A DNA stretch of 64,000 nt, from contig NZ_BAABFA010000019.1 in the NCBI RefSeq assembly GCF_039540515.1, forward strand, positions 1 to 64,000, given 5' to 3'. Origin of the DNA: Nemorincola caseinilytica (lineage in GTDB: Bacteria; Bacteroidota; Bacteroidia; Chitinophagales; Chitinophagaceae). The position numbers and the translations under genes were made by a program. This document shows, in pieces, positions 25,969 to 33,848 of this stretch. Each line of letters opens with the position of its first letter. Within the stretch, counting starts at the first letter, position 1. The notes beneath the pieces are model-generated. The model was not told the DNA's origin, searched no databases, and was given only the letters and a program-made list of their open reading frames with translations.

Positions 25969-26090
25969 AGTATACAGCAAGTTAACTTTTGTCCCGGGCA
26001 GGATGTGCTTGCTGTCCTCAATATCATTTTCATACTATATTTGCGTAGATGGCATTTTGGTGCCTCTCCCACTAATACAACAGACAGGTT

Positions 26091-27518
26091 TTGAACAAAG
26101 AGAGCATTTCGGTATTCGATATTTTCAAGATAGGAGTAGGCCCCAGCAGTTCGCATACACTAGGCCCATGGCGCGCCGCCCTCCGGTTCATAGACAGCAT
26201 AAAGGCAAAAGGTATAGACAAGGTACAGCAGGTGCGTGTACTCCTATATGGCTCGCTGGCGAAAACAGGCAAGGGCCACGGTACAGATGTGGCCGTACTA
26301 CTGGGCCTGTGCGGCGAAGACCCTGTGACCTTTGACGTGAACGAGATAACACCCCGCATACAGCAGATAGGCGCAGAAAAGACGCTGGACCTTGGTGGTA
26401 TGCACAAAATAGCCTTTGACCCGGCGGTGGATGTAGTGTTCCTGATGACGGAATCGCTGCAATACCATCCTAATGCGCTCACCTTCCTTTGCTCCTTCGG
26501 CAATGGCGAGGAGATAGCAGAGACCTACTTCTCTATAGGTGGCGGCTTTGTAGTGAAGGAGGGCGAAGAAGGTGGCGGCAGTGGCGATTTCGTGCACCTG
26601 CCCTACCCTATAGAAAAAGCCGATTCGCTGCTGGCCGCGTGCAAAAGAACGGGACTACCCATATCGGGTGTGGTGATGGAGAACGAAAAGACCTGGCGCA
26701 ACGAGGAAGATACCCGCAAGGGCATACTGCGTATATGGCACACCATGCGCGACTGCATATACCGTGGCAGCCACATAGGTGGTGAACTGCCCGGTGGCCT
26801 GAATGTGACCCGCCGCGCAGCCGACCTGAACAAAAAACTGACAAAGGGCAATACCTATAGTAATTATAACGAGTGGCTGCAGGTGATACGCAGCGGCGGC
26901 CATTCCTTCCAGTATACGCTGGACTGGGTAAGCTGTTTCGCGCTGGCGGTGAACGAGGAGAACGCCTCCTTCGGCCGCGTGGTCACAGCCCCTACCAACG
27001 GTGCGGCAGGCGTGGTACCTGCGGTATTGCAATATTTCATAGCCTTCTGCGATGGCGACAGCGACGACAAGATCGTCAACTTCCTGCTTACGGCATCAGA
27101 GATAGGCAGCATTTTCAAGAAGGGTGCCACACTATCGGCCGCTATGGGTGGCTGCCAGGCAGAGATAGGCGTATCATCGTCTATGGCGGCAGCGGCACTG
27201 GCCGAGGCCCTTGGCGGCACCGTAGAGCAATGCCTGATGGCCGGTGAGATAGCTATGGAGCACCACCTGGGCCTTACCTGCGACCCTGTAGGCGGCCTGG
27301 TGCAGGTACCCTGCATAGAGCGCAACACCATGGGCGCCATAAAGGCCATAACCGCAGCCCAACTGGCCCTGCAGGGCAACCCCGGCAATGCCCGCATAAC
27401 ACTGGACGCCGTGGTGAACACCATGTACGAGACCGCGCTGGACATGAACCACAAATACAAGGAAACAGCCGAGGGCGGCCTGGCCGTACAGGTACCACTG
27501 GGCCTGAGCGAATGCTGA
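26091..27518 (+). CDS. sdaA: L-serine ammonia-lyase (iron-sulfur, single chain)
   Basis: L-serine dehydratase deaminates serine to pyruvate using an oxygen-sensitive [4Fe-4S] cluster. The 475-residue chain has the N-terminal beta domain (SVFDIFKIGVGPSSSHTLGP) and the C-terminal alpha domain with APTNGAAGVVPAVL, MGGCQAEIGVSS and HHLGLTCDPVGGLVQVPC, where the cluster cysteines are expected. The start that keeps the conserved N-terminus is TTG at 26091; no ATG is suitably placed. It stands alone between a terminator and tgt. Confidence 0.94.
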   Translation: MNKESISVFDIFKIGVGPSSSHTLGPWRAALRFIDSIKAKGIDKVQQVRVLLYGSLAKTGKGHGTDVAVLLGLCGEDPVTFDVNEITPRIQQIGAEKTLDLGGMHKIAFDPAVDVVFLMTESLQYHPNALTFLCSFGNGEEIAETYFSIGGGFVVKEGEEGGGSGDFVHLPYPIEKADSLLAACKRTGLPISGVVMENEKTWRNEEDTRKGILRIWHTMRDCIYRGSHIGGELPGGLNVTRRAADLNKKLTKGNTYSNYNEWLQVIRSGGHSFQYTLDWVSCFALAVNEENASFGRVVTAPTNGAAGVVPAVLQYFIAFCDGDSDDKIVNFLLTASEIGSIFKKGATLSAAMGGCQAEIGVSSSMAAAALAEALGGTVEQCLMAGEIAMEHHLGLTCDPVGGLVQVPCIERNTMGAIKAITAAQLALQGNPGNARITLDAVVNTMYETALDMNHKYKETAEGGLAVQVPLGLSEC

Positions 27519-27566
27519 TGCCGGAGACTTAACGATCGCCGGGCCGCTACCTTGCCCGATATTTGG

Positions 27567-27574
27567 TAATTTTG
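27567..27574 (+). promoter_or_regulatory. Bacteroidetes -7 element very close to tgt
   Basis: TAATTTTG ends 8 bases before the tgt ATG. Transcription would begin at or next to the start codon, giving a leaderless or nearly leaderless message. No -33 TTTG at the expected spacing. Confidence 0.45.
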
Positions 27575-27582
27575 CGGCCCTC

Positions 27583-28713
27583 ATGCAGTTCCAGCTACAT
27601 ACCACCGACACCGCCTCTGCCGCAAGGGCGGGCACCATCACTACCGCGCATGGTGTTATAGAGACACCCATCTTCATGCCTGTAGGTACCGTAGGCAGTG
27701 TAAAGGGCGTATCGCAGCAGCAATTGAAGGACGAAGTAGACGCACAGATAATACTGGGCAATACCTACCACCTGTACCTGCGCCCCGGCACCGGCATACT
27801 GGAACAGGCCGGCGGCCTGCACAAATTCAACGGCTGGGACAGGCCCATACTTACCGATAGCGGTGGCTACCAGGTGTTCTCGCTGGCCGCCAACAGGAAA
27901 ATAAAGGAAGAGGGCGTAGTATTCCAGTCGCATATAGACGGATCGCGGCACCTGTTCACGCCGGAGAATGTGATGGACACCCAGCGCACCATAGGCGCCG
28001 ACATCATCATGGCCTTCGATGAATGCCCGCCTTACCCATCAGAGTATGGCTATGCCAAAACATCTATGGAGCTTACCCACCGCTGGCTGGCCCGTTGTGT
28101 GCAGCACTTCAACAGCACCGAACCGAAATATGGTTACGAGCAATCGCTTTTCCCCATAGTACAGGGCAGCACTTATAAAGACCTGCGCCGGGCATCGGCA
28201 GAATTTGTGGCCGGTATGGAGTGCGACGGCAATGCCATAGGCGGCCTGTCGGTAGGCGAGCCCGAGGAAATGATGTACGAAATGTGTGCCCACTGTTGTG
28301 AGTTCCTGCCTGCAGACAAACCCCGCTACCTGATGGGCGTGGGCACACCCTGGAACATACTGGAGAACATAGCCTTGGGCATAGACATGTTCGACTGTGT
28401 GATGCCTACCCGCAATGGCCGCAATGGTATGCTCTTTACCACACAGGGCGTTATCAACATCCGCAACAAGAAGTGGGCCGATGACCTCTCGCCCATAGAC
28501 CAGGGCCTCGACTGCGCCACCAGCCGTTTCTATACCAAAGCATACCTGCGTCACCTGTTCATATCCTCAGAGATACTGGGCCTTACCATAGCCAGTATAC
28601 ACAACCTGGCCTTTTACCTGCACCTGGTGCGCCAGGCCCGCCAGCACATACTGGCCGGCGACTACACCACCTGGAAGAACAGCATGATACCCATACTGAA
28701 ACAGCGACTTTAA
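27583..28713 (+). CDS. tgt: tRNA-guanine transglycosylase
   Basis: Tgt swaps guanine 34 for preQ1 in GUN-anticodon tRNAs, the committed step of queuosine modification. The 376-residue protein has the full barrel core: GTPIMFMPVGTVGSVKG-like start (TPIFMPVGTVGSVKG), ILTDSGGYQVFSLA with a catalytic-site Asp, MAFDECPPYP, GGLSVGEP and MGVGTPWNILENIALGIDMFDCVMPTRNGRNG. In the C-terminal zinc region the usual Cys-x-Cys-x-x-Cys appears as L-D-C-A-T-S (only C311 kept), while IHNLAFYLHL retains the histidine. As I recall, Bacteroidetes enzymes often vary here. It works in the same pathway as queG at 1660. Its last 24 bases are repeated at 28812. Confidence 0.95.
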   Translation: MQFQLHTTDTASAARAGTITTAHGVIETPIFMPVGTVGSVKGVSQQQLKDEVDAQIILGNTYHLYLRPGTGILEQAGGLHKFNGWDRPILTDSGGYQVFSLAANRKIKEEGVVFQSHIDGSRHLFTPENVMDTQRTIGADIIMAFDECPPYPSEYGYAKTSMELTHRWLARCVQHFNSTEPKYGYEQSLFPIVQGSTYKDLRRASAEFVAGMECDGNAIGGLSVGEPEEMMYEMCAHCCEFLPADKPRYLMGVGTPWNILENIALGIDMFDCVMPTRNGRNGMLFTTQGVINIRNKKWADDLSPIDQGLDCATSRFYTKAYLRHLFISSEILGLTIASIHNLAFYLHLVRQARQHILAGDYTTWKNSMIPILKQRL

Positions 28714-28835
28714 GGGTATTCCCAGGAGTACTTTTCAAAATGATCGGTACACCCGGGCGACAGCGAGGACATTATCGCTCCCTCTCTCTGGGACAGGGCT
28801 GGGGAGAGGCCTACCCATACTGAAACAGCGACTTT
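28688..28835. repeat. Dispersed intergenic element with 24-bp flanking direct repeat
   Basis: The last 24 bases of tgt coding sequence (28688-28711) recur exactly at 28812-28835. The 100 bp between contain a CCCGGGCGACAGCGAGGACATT segment and a CT/GA-rich palindrome (CTCCCTCTCTCTGGGACAGG, then GCTGGGGAGAGGC), about 80% like the element at 47053-47191. Confidence 0.75.
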
Positions 28836-28916
28836 GACCGTCGACCGCTCACGGTAGCCCGATGTTTCTTACTTTTATGCACCGGCGGCCATTCCCGCCG
28901 GTGCGCACCATAGCCC

Positions 28917-30164
28917 ATGCAATTATTCTTCAATGCTGTGCTTGCCTTCAGGGCCATCCGTACCAATAAGCTGCGGTCGTCCCTCACTATAGCCATCATA
29001 GGGCTGGGCATCATGGCGCTTGTAGGCATCCTCACCGCCATAGAGGTGATGAAGGCCAGCATCTACTCCAACTTCAGCAGCATGGGGGTGAATACCTTCC
29101 AGATAACGAGCGAGATACTGAAAAAGAAGAAGCACAAGGGCGGCGGCGTGAATGTGACCGTGGTGGATGGCAAAAGCATTACCTATGAAGAGGCAAAGAT
29201 GTTCCGCGAGCGCTACAGGTTCCCATCCGAGGTGGGTGTATCTTTTGGCGCTACCGATATAGCTACCGTACAGTACCGCTCCCAGAAGACCAACCCCAAT
29301 ATACGCGTGGTGGGCGGCGATGAGGCTTATCTTGGCGTATCGGACACAAAGCTGGAGGCCGGGCGAAATTTCTCTGTAGCAGAGGTGCAGATGGGCGGCT
29401 ATGTATGTATACTGGGCAATGGCGTAGCCAAAAAATTGTTCAAGAACAAGCTAAGGGAGGGCATAAACCAGATAGTGTCTGTAGGCAATATGAAATGCCG
29501 CGTGATAGGCATTATGGAGACCAAGGGCGGCAGCATGATAATGAATGCCGACAACAAGGTAGTACTACCCCTGCTGACGGCCCGTTCGCAGTTCGGCGAG
29601 TCTGACGACTCCTACCTGCTCAGTATCAAGATAGACAACATCAACCAAAAGGACCTGGCCGCCGAGGAAGCCGAAGGGGTGTTCAGGGTCATTCGCAAGC
29701 TGCCCCTGGGTACAGAGAACAATTTTTCCATTACCCAGAACAACGACCTGGTGGAGATAGTGATGGACAGCATAGTGTATATAAGCCTTGCAGCCGTTAT
29801 CATAGGCATCATCACCCTGCTGGGCTCGGTCATAGGTCTTATGAACATCATGCTGGTATCGGTGGCAGAGCGCACGCGCGAGATAGGTGTGAGCAAGGCG
29901 CTGGGCGCGCGTTCATCCACCATCAAGCAGCAGTTCCTTACAGAGTCGGTGCTTATAAGCCTGCTGGGCGGTATCACCGGCATCATACTGGGCATACTGC
30001 TGGGCAACTCTGTAGGCGGCATCTTTGGCACCGGCTTCGTGGTGCCATGGCTATGGATGGGCATGGGCGTTACCCTGTGCGCCCTTGTGGGCATCATATC
30101 GGGCATATACCCTGCCATAAAAGCCTCTAAGCTGGACCCTATAGTAGCGCTGCGCTACGAGTGA
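28917..30164 (+). CDS. ABC transporter permease (MacB/FtsX-like)
   Basis: A 415-residue integral membrane protein of the MacB/FtsX family. One N-terminal membrane span (about 20-42, LTIAIIGLGIMALVGIL), a large periplasmic MacB_PCD domain (about 45-270), then three spans at about 285-310, 335-360 and 375-400. The cytoplasmic loop RTREIGVSKALGARSSTIKQQFL and the closing IYPAIKASKLDPIVALRYE are diagnostic. These permeases work with a LolD/MacB-type ATPase in lipoprotein, peptide or drug export, or in mechanotransmission. No ATPase gene is adjacent, so the partner must lie elsewhere. Confidence 0.92.
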   Translation: MQLFFNAVLAFRAIRTNKLRSSLTIAIIGLGIMALVGILTAIEVMKASIYSNFSSMGVNTFQITSEILKKKKHKGGGVNVTVVDGKSITYEEAKMFRERYRFPSEVGVSFGATDIATVQYRSQKTNPNIRVVGGDEAYLGVSDTKLEAGRNFSVAEVQMGGYVCILGNGVAKKLFKNKLREGINQIVSVGNMKCRVIGIMETKGGSMIMNADNKVVLPLLTARSQFGESDDSYLLSIKIDNINQKDLAAEEAEGVFRVIRKLPLGTENNFSITQNNDLVEIVMDSIVYISLAAVIIGIITLLGSVIGLMNIMLVSVAERTREIGVSKALGARSSTIKQQFLTESVLISLLGGITGIILGILLGNSVGGIFGTGFVVPWLWMGMGVTLCALVGIISGIYPAIKASKLDPIVALRYE

Positions 30165-30270
30165 TGGCTCCGGCGCAAACGCATTCATCGATACGGAACG
30201 GATAATACCTCCCTCTCCCTCGGGTTGCCATGTACCCACATTTTTTGCAGTAATAAGGATACGCCGGAAA

Positions 30271-30285
30271 TGCTCCGTAGGAGCA
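30271..30285. repeat. Palindrome TGCTCCGTAGGAGCA
   Basis: Six-base arms TGCTCC/GGAGCA around GTA, followed by AAAAGGTTTGTAGGAAA. From memory, CCGTAGGAGC...TTTGTAG motifs are recurrent intergenic repeats in Bacteroidetes genomes; only one copy is in this window. Confidence 0.4.
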
Positions 30286-30370
30286 AAAGGTTTGTAGGAA
30301 ATGCCAGTTTATGCCGTCCAGACATTTATCTATTGTATGAAAAAACATAAAGTAGCATTGTCAGAGACTA

Positions 30371-30402
30371 TCTCCTCCCCATCGGGGAGGCTGGGAGGGG
30401 CT
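30371..30402. repeat. CT/GA-rich palindromic repeat
   Basis: CCTCCCC-ATC-GGGGAGG palindrome followed by CTGGGAGGGGCT. Same layout as the copies at 28778, 45092 and 47140: a CT-rich arm, a GA-rich arm, then a G-run and GAGG/GGGGC. Confidence 0.6.
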
Positions 30403-30503
30403 AAACCAAATATAGCAGGTAGATGCTCTAAATGGTATTATCATGTCTTTCGAGAGGGCTACAGAGAGGCCTTTGTTAAAAATATGTGATATACGTTGCA
30501 ATA

Positions 30504-30535
30504 TTTGGTGCGCATATACAGCTCATGTACTTTTG
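30504..30535 (+). promoter_or_regulatory. Bacteroidetes promoter of the tetR gene at 30556
   Basis: TTTG at 30504-30507 and TACTTTTG at 30528-30535 are separated by 20 bases, a full match to TTTG-N19-21-TAnnTTTG. The predicted start falls in the operator at 30539-30555, directly before the ATG. Confidence 0.75.
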
Positions 30536-30538
30536 TGG

Positions 30539-30555
30539 AGTGATCGGTCGGTCGA
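30539..30555. promoter_or_regulatory. TetR-type operator, copy 1
   Basis: AGTGATCGGTCGGTCGA lies between the -7 element and the tetR ATG. It differs at only two positions from the second copy upstream of the metallo-hydrolase gene, and the ACCGGTCGGT core is typical of TetR-family sites. It implies autoregulation by blocking transcription start. Confidence 0.75.
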
Positions 30556-31116
30556 ATGGATAAACAACAAGAGATATTGAAAGCTGCGCTTGCCCTTTTC
30601 GTAGAACATGGCTTCCACGGAACGCCTACATCTATGATAGCCAAACAGGCAGGTGTGGCCAATGGCACCCTCTTTCACTACTACAAGACCAAGGACGAGC
30701 TCATAACCGCCCTCTATGTGGCCGTGAAAAAGCAAATGACCGACTGCGCAGCCGCCGACGGCATGGCAGACCTGCCACTAAAGGAGACCTGCAGGCAGTT
30801 CTATACCAATGCACTGAACTGGGGACTGGACAATAGTACGGAGTTCCGCTTCCTGCAGCAGTTCATGAACTCGCCCTATGCTACTCTGTTACCAGATGAG
30901 CTAAAAGCACAAAGTCATGCGTGGATAGAACTGATAAAGGCCGGTATAAAGGCAAAACAGATAAACCCCCTTCCGGTAGACTATATAACTTCTATACTGT
31001 CCAGCCATCTCTTCGGGGTGAACCAATATATAACTAATGCGAACCTGTCGGCACAGGCGCGCAAAAGGATAATAGCCGAGTCGTTCGATATGGTGTGGGG
31101 AATGATAGCAGCATAA
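30556..31116 (+). CDS. TetR/AcrR family transcriptional regulator
   Basis: A 186-residue repressor. The N-terminal HTH is clear: ILKAALALFVEHGFHGTPTSMIAKQAGVANGTLFHYYKTK, shown here as HGTPTSMIAKQAGVANGTLF with the HYY-K-KDEL ending. The C-terminal ligand-binding part is alpha-helical and unremarkable. Near-identical operators sit in front of this gene and in front of the next one, so it probably represses itself and the metallo-hydrolase. Inducer unknown. Confidence 0.92.
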   Translation: MDKQQEILKAALALFVEHGFHGTPTSMIAKQAGVANGTLFHYYKTKDELITALYVAVKKQMTDCAAADGMADLPLKETCRQFYTNALNWGLDNSTEFRFLQQFMNSPYATLLPDELKAQSHAWIELIKAGIKAKQINPLPVDYITSILSSHLFGVNQYITNANLSAQARKRIIAESFDMVWGMIAA

Positions 31117-31136
31117 AAAATTTGAACAACAAATAG

Positions 31137-31153
31137 AGTGACCGGTCGGTCAA
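31137..31153. promoter_or_regulatory. TetR-type operator, copy 2
   Basis: AGTGACCGGTCGGTCAA, with arms TGACC/GGTCA, lies between tetR and the metallo-hydrolase gene, 15 bp before its ATG. A TTTG at 31121 precedes it, but no clear -7 element. Confidence 0.75.
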
Positions 31154-31168
31154 CAAAAAAGAAAGAAC

Positions 31169-32266
31169 ATGATAATAACTATCGCATCAATAATAGTGGC
31201 CTTCATAATAGTGGTATGGGCCTATATGCAGCAGCCACAGTTCGGCAGAAGGCCGGCGGGCGACAGGCTGGCACAGATAACAGGATCGCCTAACTATAAG
31301 GACGGTGCATTTCAGAACCAAAGCCATACGCCGTCCTTTACCAATGGCGGCACCTTCCTGAAAGTATCCCGGAAGTTCTTCTTCGAGAAGAGCAAACGCT
31401 CTGCCCCCACCACAGCACTGCAGGCCACCAAGGTGGACCTGAAACAGCTAGACCCCAGGGAGGATGTGATAGTATGGTTCGGCCACTCGTCCTACTACAT
31501 GCAGGTGGGCGGCAAGCGCATGCTGGTAGACCCTGTGCTGAGTGGCAGTGCATCACCGGTCAGTTTTACCACACGCAGCTTTGCCGGTACTGACATATAT
31601 ACCGCAGACGATATGCCGGAGATAGATGTGCTGTTCATAACCCACGACCACTACGACCACCTGGACCACAAGACCGTAGCCGCACTGAACAATAAGGTAA
31701 AGGCTGTAGTGACGGGCCTGGGTGTAGGCGCCCACCTGGAACGCTGGGGCTATGACCCACGCAAGATAATCGAGCGCGACTGGCACCAGGAGGTAGACCT
31801 GGGCGATGGCTTCAGGGTGTTCACAGCGCCGGCAAGGCACTTTTCGGGCAGGGGCTTTAAAAGGAATGTAACACTGTGGAGCTCCTTTGTACTATATACC
31901 CCACAGCATAAGATATACATAGGCGGAGACTCGGGCTACGACACCCACTTTGCCGAGATAGGCAAAATGCACGGCCCCTTCGACCTGGCCATACTGGAGA
32001 ACGGGCAGTACAATGATTACTGGCAGAACATACATATGATGCCCGAGGAGACGGTACAGGCCGCTATAGACCTGGGAGCCAGGACACTGTTCCCTGTACA
32101 CTGGTCAAAATTCGCACTCTCGCTCCACGACTGGGATGAATCGATAAAGCGTGTAGTGGCCGAGGCCGACAGGAAGGGCATGCCGCTGATACACCCCTCC
32201 ATAGGTGAGCCCGTAAACCTGCAGCGCTACGCAGCCACCAAAAAATGGTGGGAGAATTATGTATAG
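31169..32266 (+). CDS. MBL-fold metal-dependent hydrolase (UlaG/NAPE-PLD-like), membrane-anchored
   Basis: A 365-residue protein with one N-terminal hydrophobic segment (about residues 2-20) and a metallo-beta-lactamase domain of the UlaG/NAPE-PLD type. Motifs: VIVWFGHSSYYMQVGGKRML, DPVLSG, the zinc site THDHYDHLDH (HxHxDH), TAPARHFSGRG, GDSGYDTHFAEIG and the late PVHWSKFALS. Relatives hydrolyse lactones or phosphodiesters; the substrate here is unknown. It is controlled with the preceding tetR through a shared operator type. The N-terminal anchor would leave the catalytic domain in the periplasm if the protein is inserted N-in. Confidence 0.88.
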   Translation: MIITIASIIVAFIIVVWAYMQQPQFGRRPAGDRLAQITGSPNYKDGAFQNQSHTPSFTNGGTFLKVSRKFFFEKSKRSAPTTALQATKVDLKQLDPREDVIVWFGHSSYYMQVGGKRMLVDPVLSGSASPVSFTTRSFAGTDIYTADDMPEIDVLFITHDHYDHLDHKTVAALNNKVKAVVTGLGVGAHLERWGYDPRKIIERDWHQEVDLGDGFRVFTAPARHFSGRGFKRNVTLWSSFVLYTPQHKIYIGGDSGYDTHFAEIGKMHGPFDLAILENGQYNDYWQNIHMMPEETVQAAIDLGARTLFPVHWSKFALSLHDWDESIKRVVAEADRKGMPLIHPSIGEPVNLQRYAATKKWWENYV

Positions 32267-32423
32267 TTGCCGCCGGTGAGGGTGCGGCAGCCATAGCGCC
32301 TTATTTTGATATTAGGCCCCCAGACAGTATTTTTGCGCACACCCCGGCATGCTATATGTTTCCATTTTTGCGAATATGGGAACTCATTCTACAGTGGGTC
32401 ATCATATTAAACGCAGAAAATAG

Positions 32424-33845
32424 ATGCTGTTCAATTCCTCCGAGTTTTTCATTTTTCTGCCCATAGTTTTCTTTCTCTATTGGTTCGTACTGAAGAACTC
32501 TTTCAGGCAGCAGAATATAATGCTGCTGGGTGCCAGTTACTTTTTCTACGGTTGGTTCGACTGGAGGTTCCTTGGGCTGCTCATACTTTCTACCGTTATC
32601 GATTATTCTTTCGGTTTCTGGGTGGCCAACGGTACCGAGCGGAAGAAAAAGCTCTTCCTCTGGCTCAGTATATTCAATAACCTTATCATACTGGGCTTCT
32701 TCAAGTATTACAACTTCTTTGTTACAGAGGCGGCCATCTTCCTGGGCAATTTAGGCTTCCATGCACACCCTTATGTGCTGAACATAGTACTGCCGCTGGG
32801 CATATCGTTCTATACCTTCCATGGTATGAGCTATGTGCTGGATATATACCGTGGCAACTTCAAGCCCATAGCCAATTTTGTCGATTATGCGGTCTTCGTA
32901 TGCTTCTTCCCCCTGCTGGTGGCGGGGCCTATAGAGCGTGCGTCGCACCTGCTGCCGCAGATCACCACCTCGCGCAAATTCAGCTATGCTCAGGGAGTAC
33001 AAGGCCTGCGGCTGATGCTATGGGGCTTCTTCAAAAAGGTAGTGGTGGCCGACAGCCTTGCCCCTATAGTAGACGATATATATAAGAACTACCATACCTA
33101 CTCGGGCTCTACCGTGGCGCTGGGCGCCATTTATTTCTCCTTCCAGATATACTGCGATTTCAGCGGCTATACCGATATAGCGCTGGGCACTGCCAAACTC
33201 TTCGGCTTCGAACTGCTCACCAACTTCAAGTTCCCCTATTTCTCGCGCAACATAGCCGAGTTCTGGCGGCGGTGGCATATATCGCTTTCCTCCTGGTTCC
33301 GCGATTACCTGTATATACCACTGGGCGGCGGGCGTACCACCCGTGCCAAGGCCGTGCGCAATACCTTTATCATCTTCCTGGTTAGCGGTTTCTGGCATGG
33401 CGCCAACTGGACCTTCATAGTATGGGGCGGTATACATGCCCTGCTGTTCATACCCCTGCTGCTGGGCAACAAGAACCGGCAATTTACCGGCCCCATAGTA
33501 GCCTACGACCGCAGCCTGCCTACACTAAAAGAGCTGGCACAGATGCTGCTCACCTTCACGCTGGCCACGCTGGCATGGGTGTTCTTCCGCTGCCCCGATA
33601 TGGCCACCAGCTTTGCCATACTGAAGCAGATGACGGTGAATTTCTTCCACGTTCCGGCCCTCAAGTCGTTCATGCTGTTCTATGTGGCACCGCTGGTACT
33701 CATAGACTGGTACTTCCGCAGGGATGAGCGTGCACTGGCCTTTCCCCGCAACAGGGCACTGCGGTACATTACCTATGCGGTCATGTTCGTCGTCATCATA
33801 TACCATTCCAATAACAATGCCAGCTTTATCTACTTCCAATTCTAG
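32424..33845 (+). CDS. MBOAT family membrane-bound O-acyltransferase (AlgI/PatA-like)
   Basis: A 473-residue polytopic membrane enzyme with about ten to twelve hydrophobic segments. It has the family marks YDFSGYTDIALG-like (YCDFSGYTDIALG), the arginine-rich FWRRWHISLSSWFRDYLYIPLGG, and the catalytic-histidine region GFWHGANWTFIVWGG. MBOAT proteins of this group bring acyl groups across the inner membrane and acylate exported polysaccharides or cell-wall glycans, usually with an SGNH/AlgX-type partner. The next gene, 3 bp downstream, encodes such a candidate, so the two are probably a functional pair. Glycan target unknown. Confidence 0.94.
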   Translation: MLFNSSEFFIFLPIVFFLYWFVLKNSFRQQNIMLLGASYFFYGWFDWRFLGLLILSTVIDYSFGFWVANGTERKKKLFLWLSIFNNLIILGFFKYYNFFVTEAAIFLGNLGFHAHPYVLNIVLPLGISFYTFHGMSYVLDIYRGNFKPIANFVDYAVFVCFFPLLVAGPIERASHLLPQITTSRKFSYAQGVQGLRLMLWGFFKKVVVADSLAPIVDDIYKNYHTYSGSTVALGAIYFSFQIYCDFSGYTDIALGTAKLFGFELLTNFKFPYFSRNIAEFWRRWHISLSSWFRDYLYIPLGGGRTTRAKAVRNTFIIFLVSGFWHGANWTFIVWGGIHALLFIPLLLGNKNRQFTGPIVAYDRSLPTLKELAQMLLTFTLATLAWVFFRCPDMATSFAILKQMTVNFFHVPALKSFMLFYVAPLVLIDWYFRRDERALAFPRNRALRYITYAVMFVVIIYHSNNNASFIYFQF

Positions 33846-33848
33846 GCG

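Larger units (their letters stand above)
30165..30503. other. Gene-free region with several small palindromes
   Basis: About 340 bp without a credible gene. It contains a partial CT-rich repeat near 30208-30226, the palindrome TGCTCCGTAGGAGCA at 30271-30285 followed by AAAAGGTTTGTAGGAA, and a good copy of the CT/GA-rich palindrome at 30371-30402. The regulatory region of the downstream tetR begins at 30504. Confidence 0.6.

Noticed and set aside
30301..30489. Rightward 62-codon frame before tetR
   Set aside because: It runs through the palindromic repeat at 30371 and has no protein-like features.
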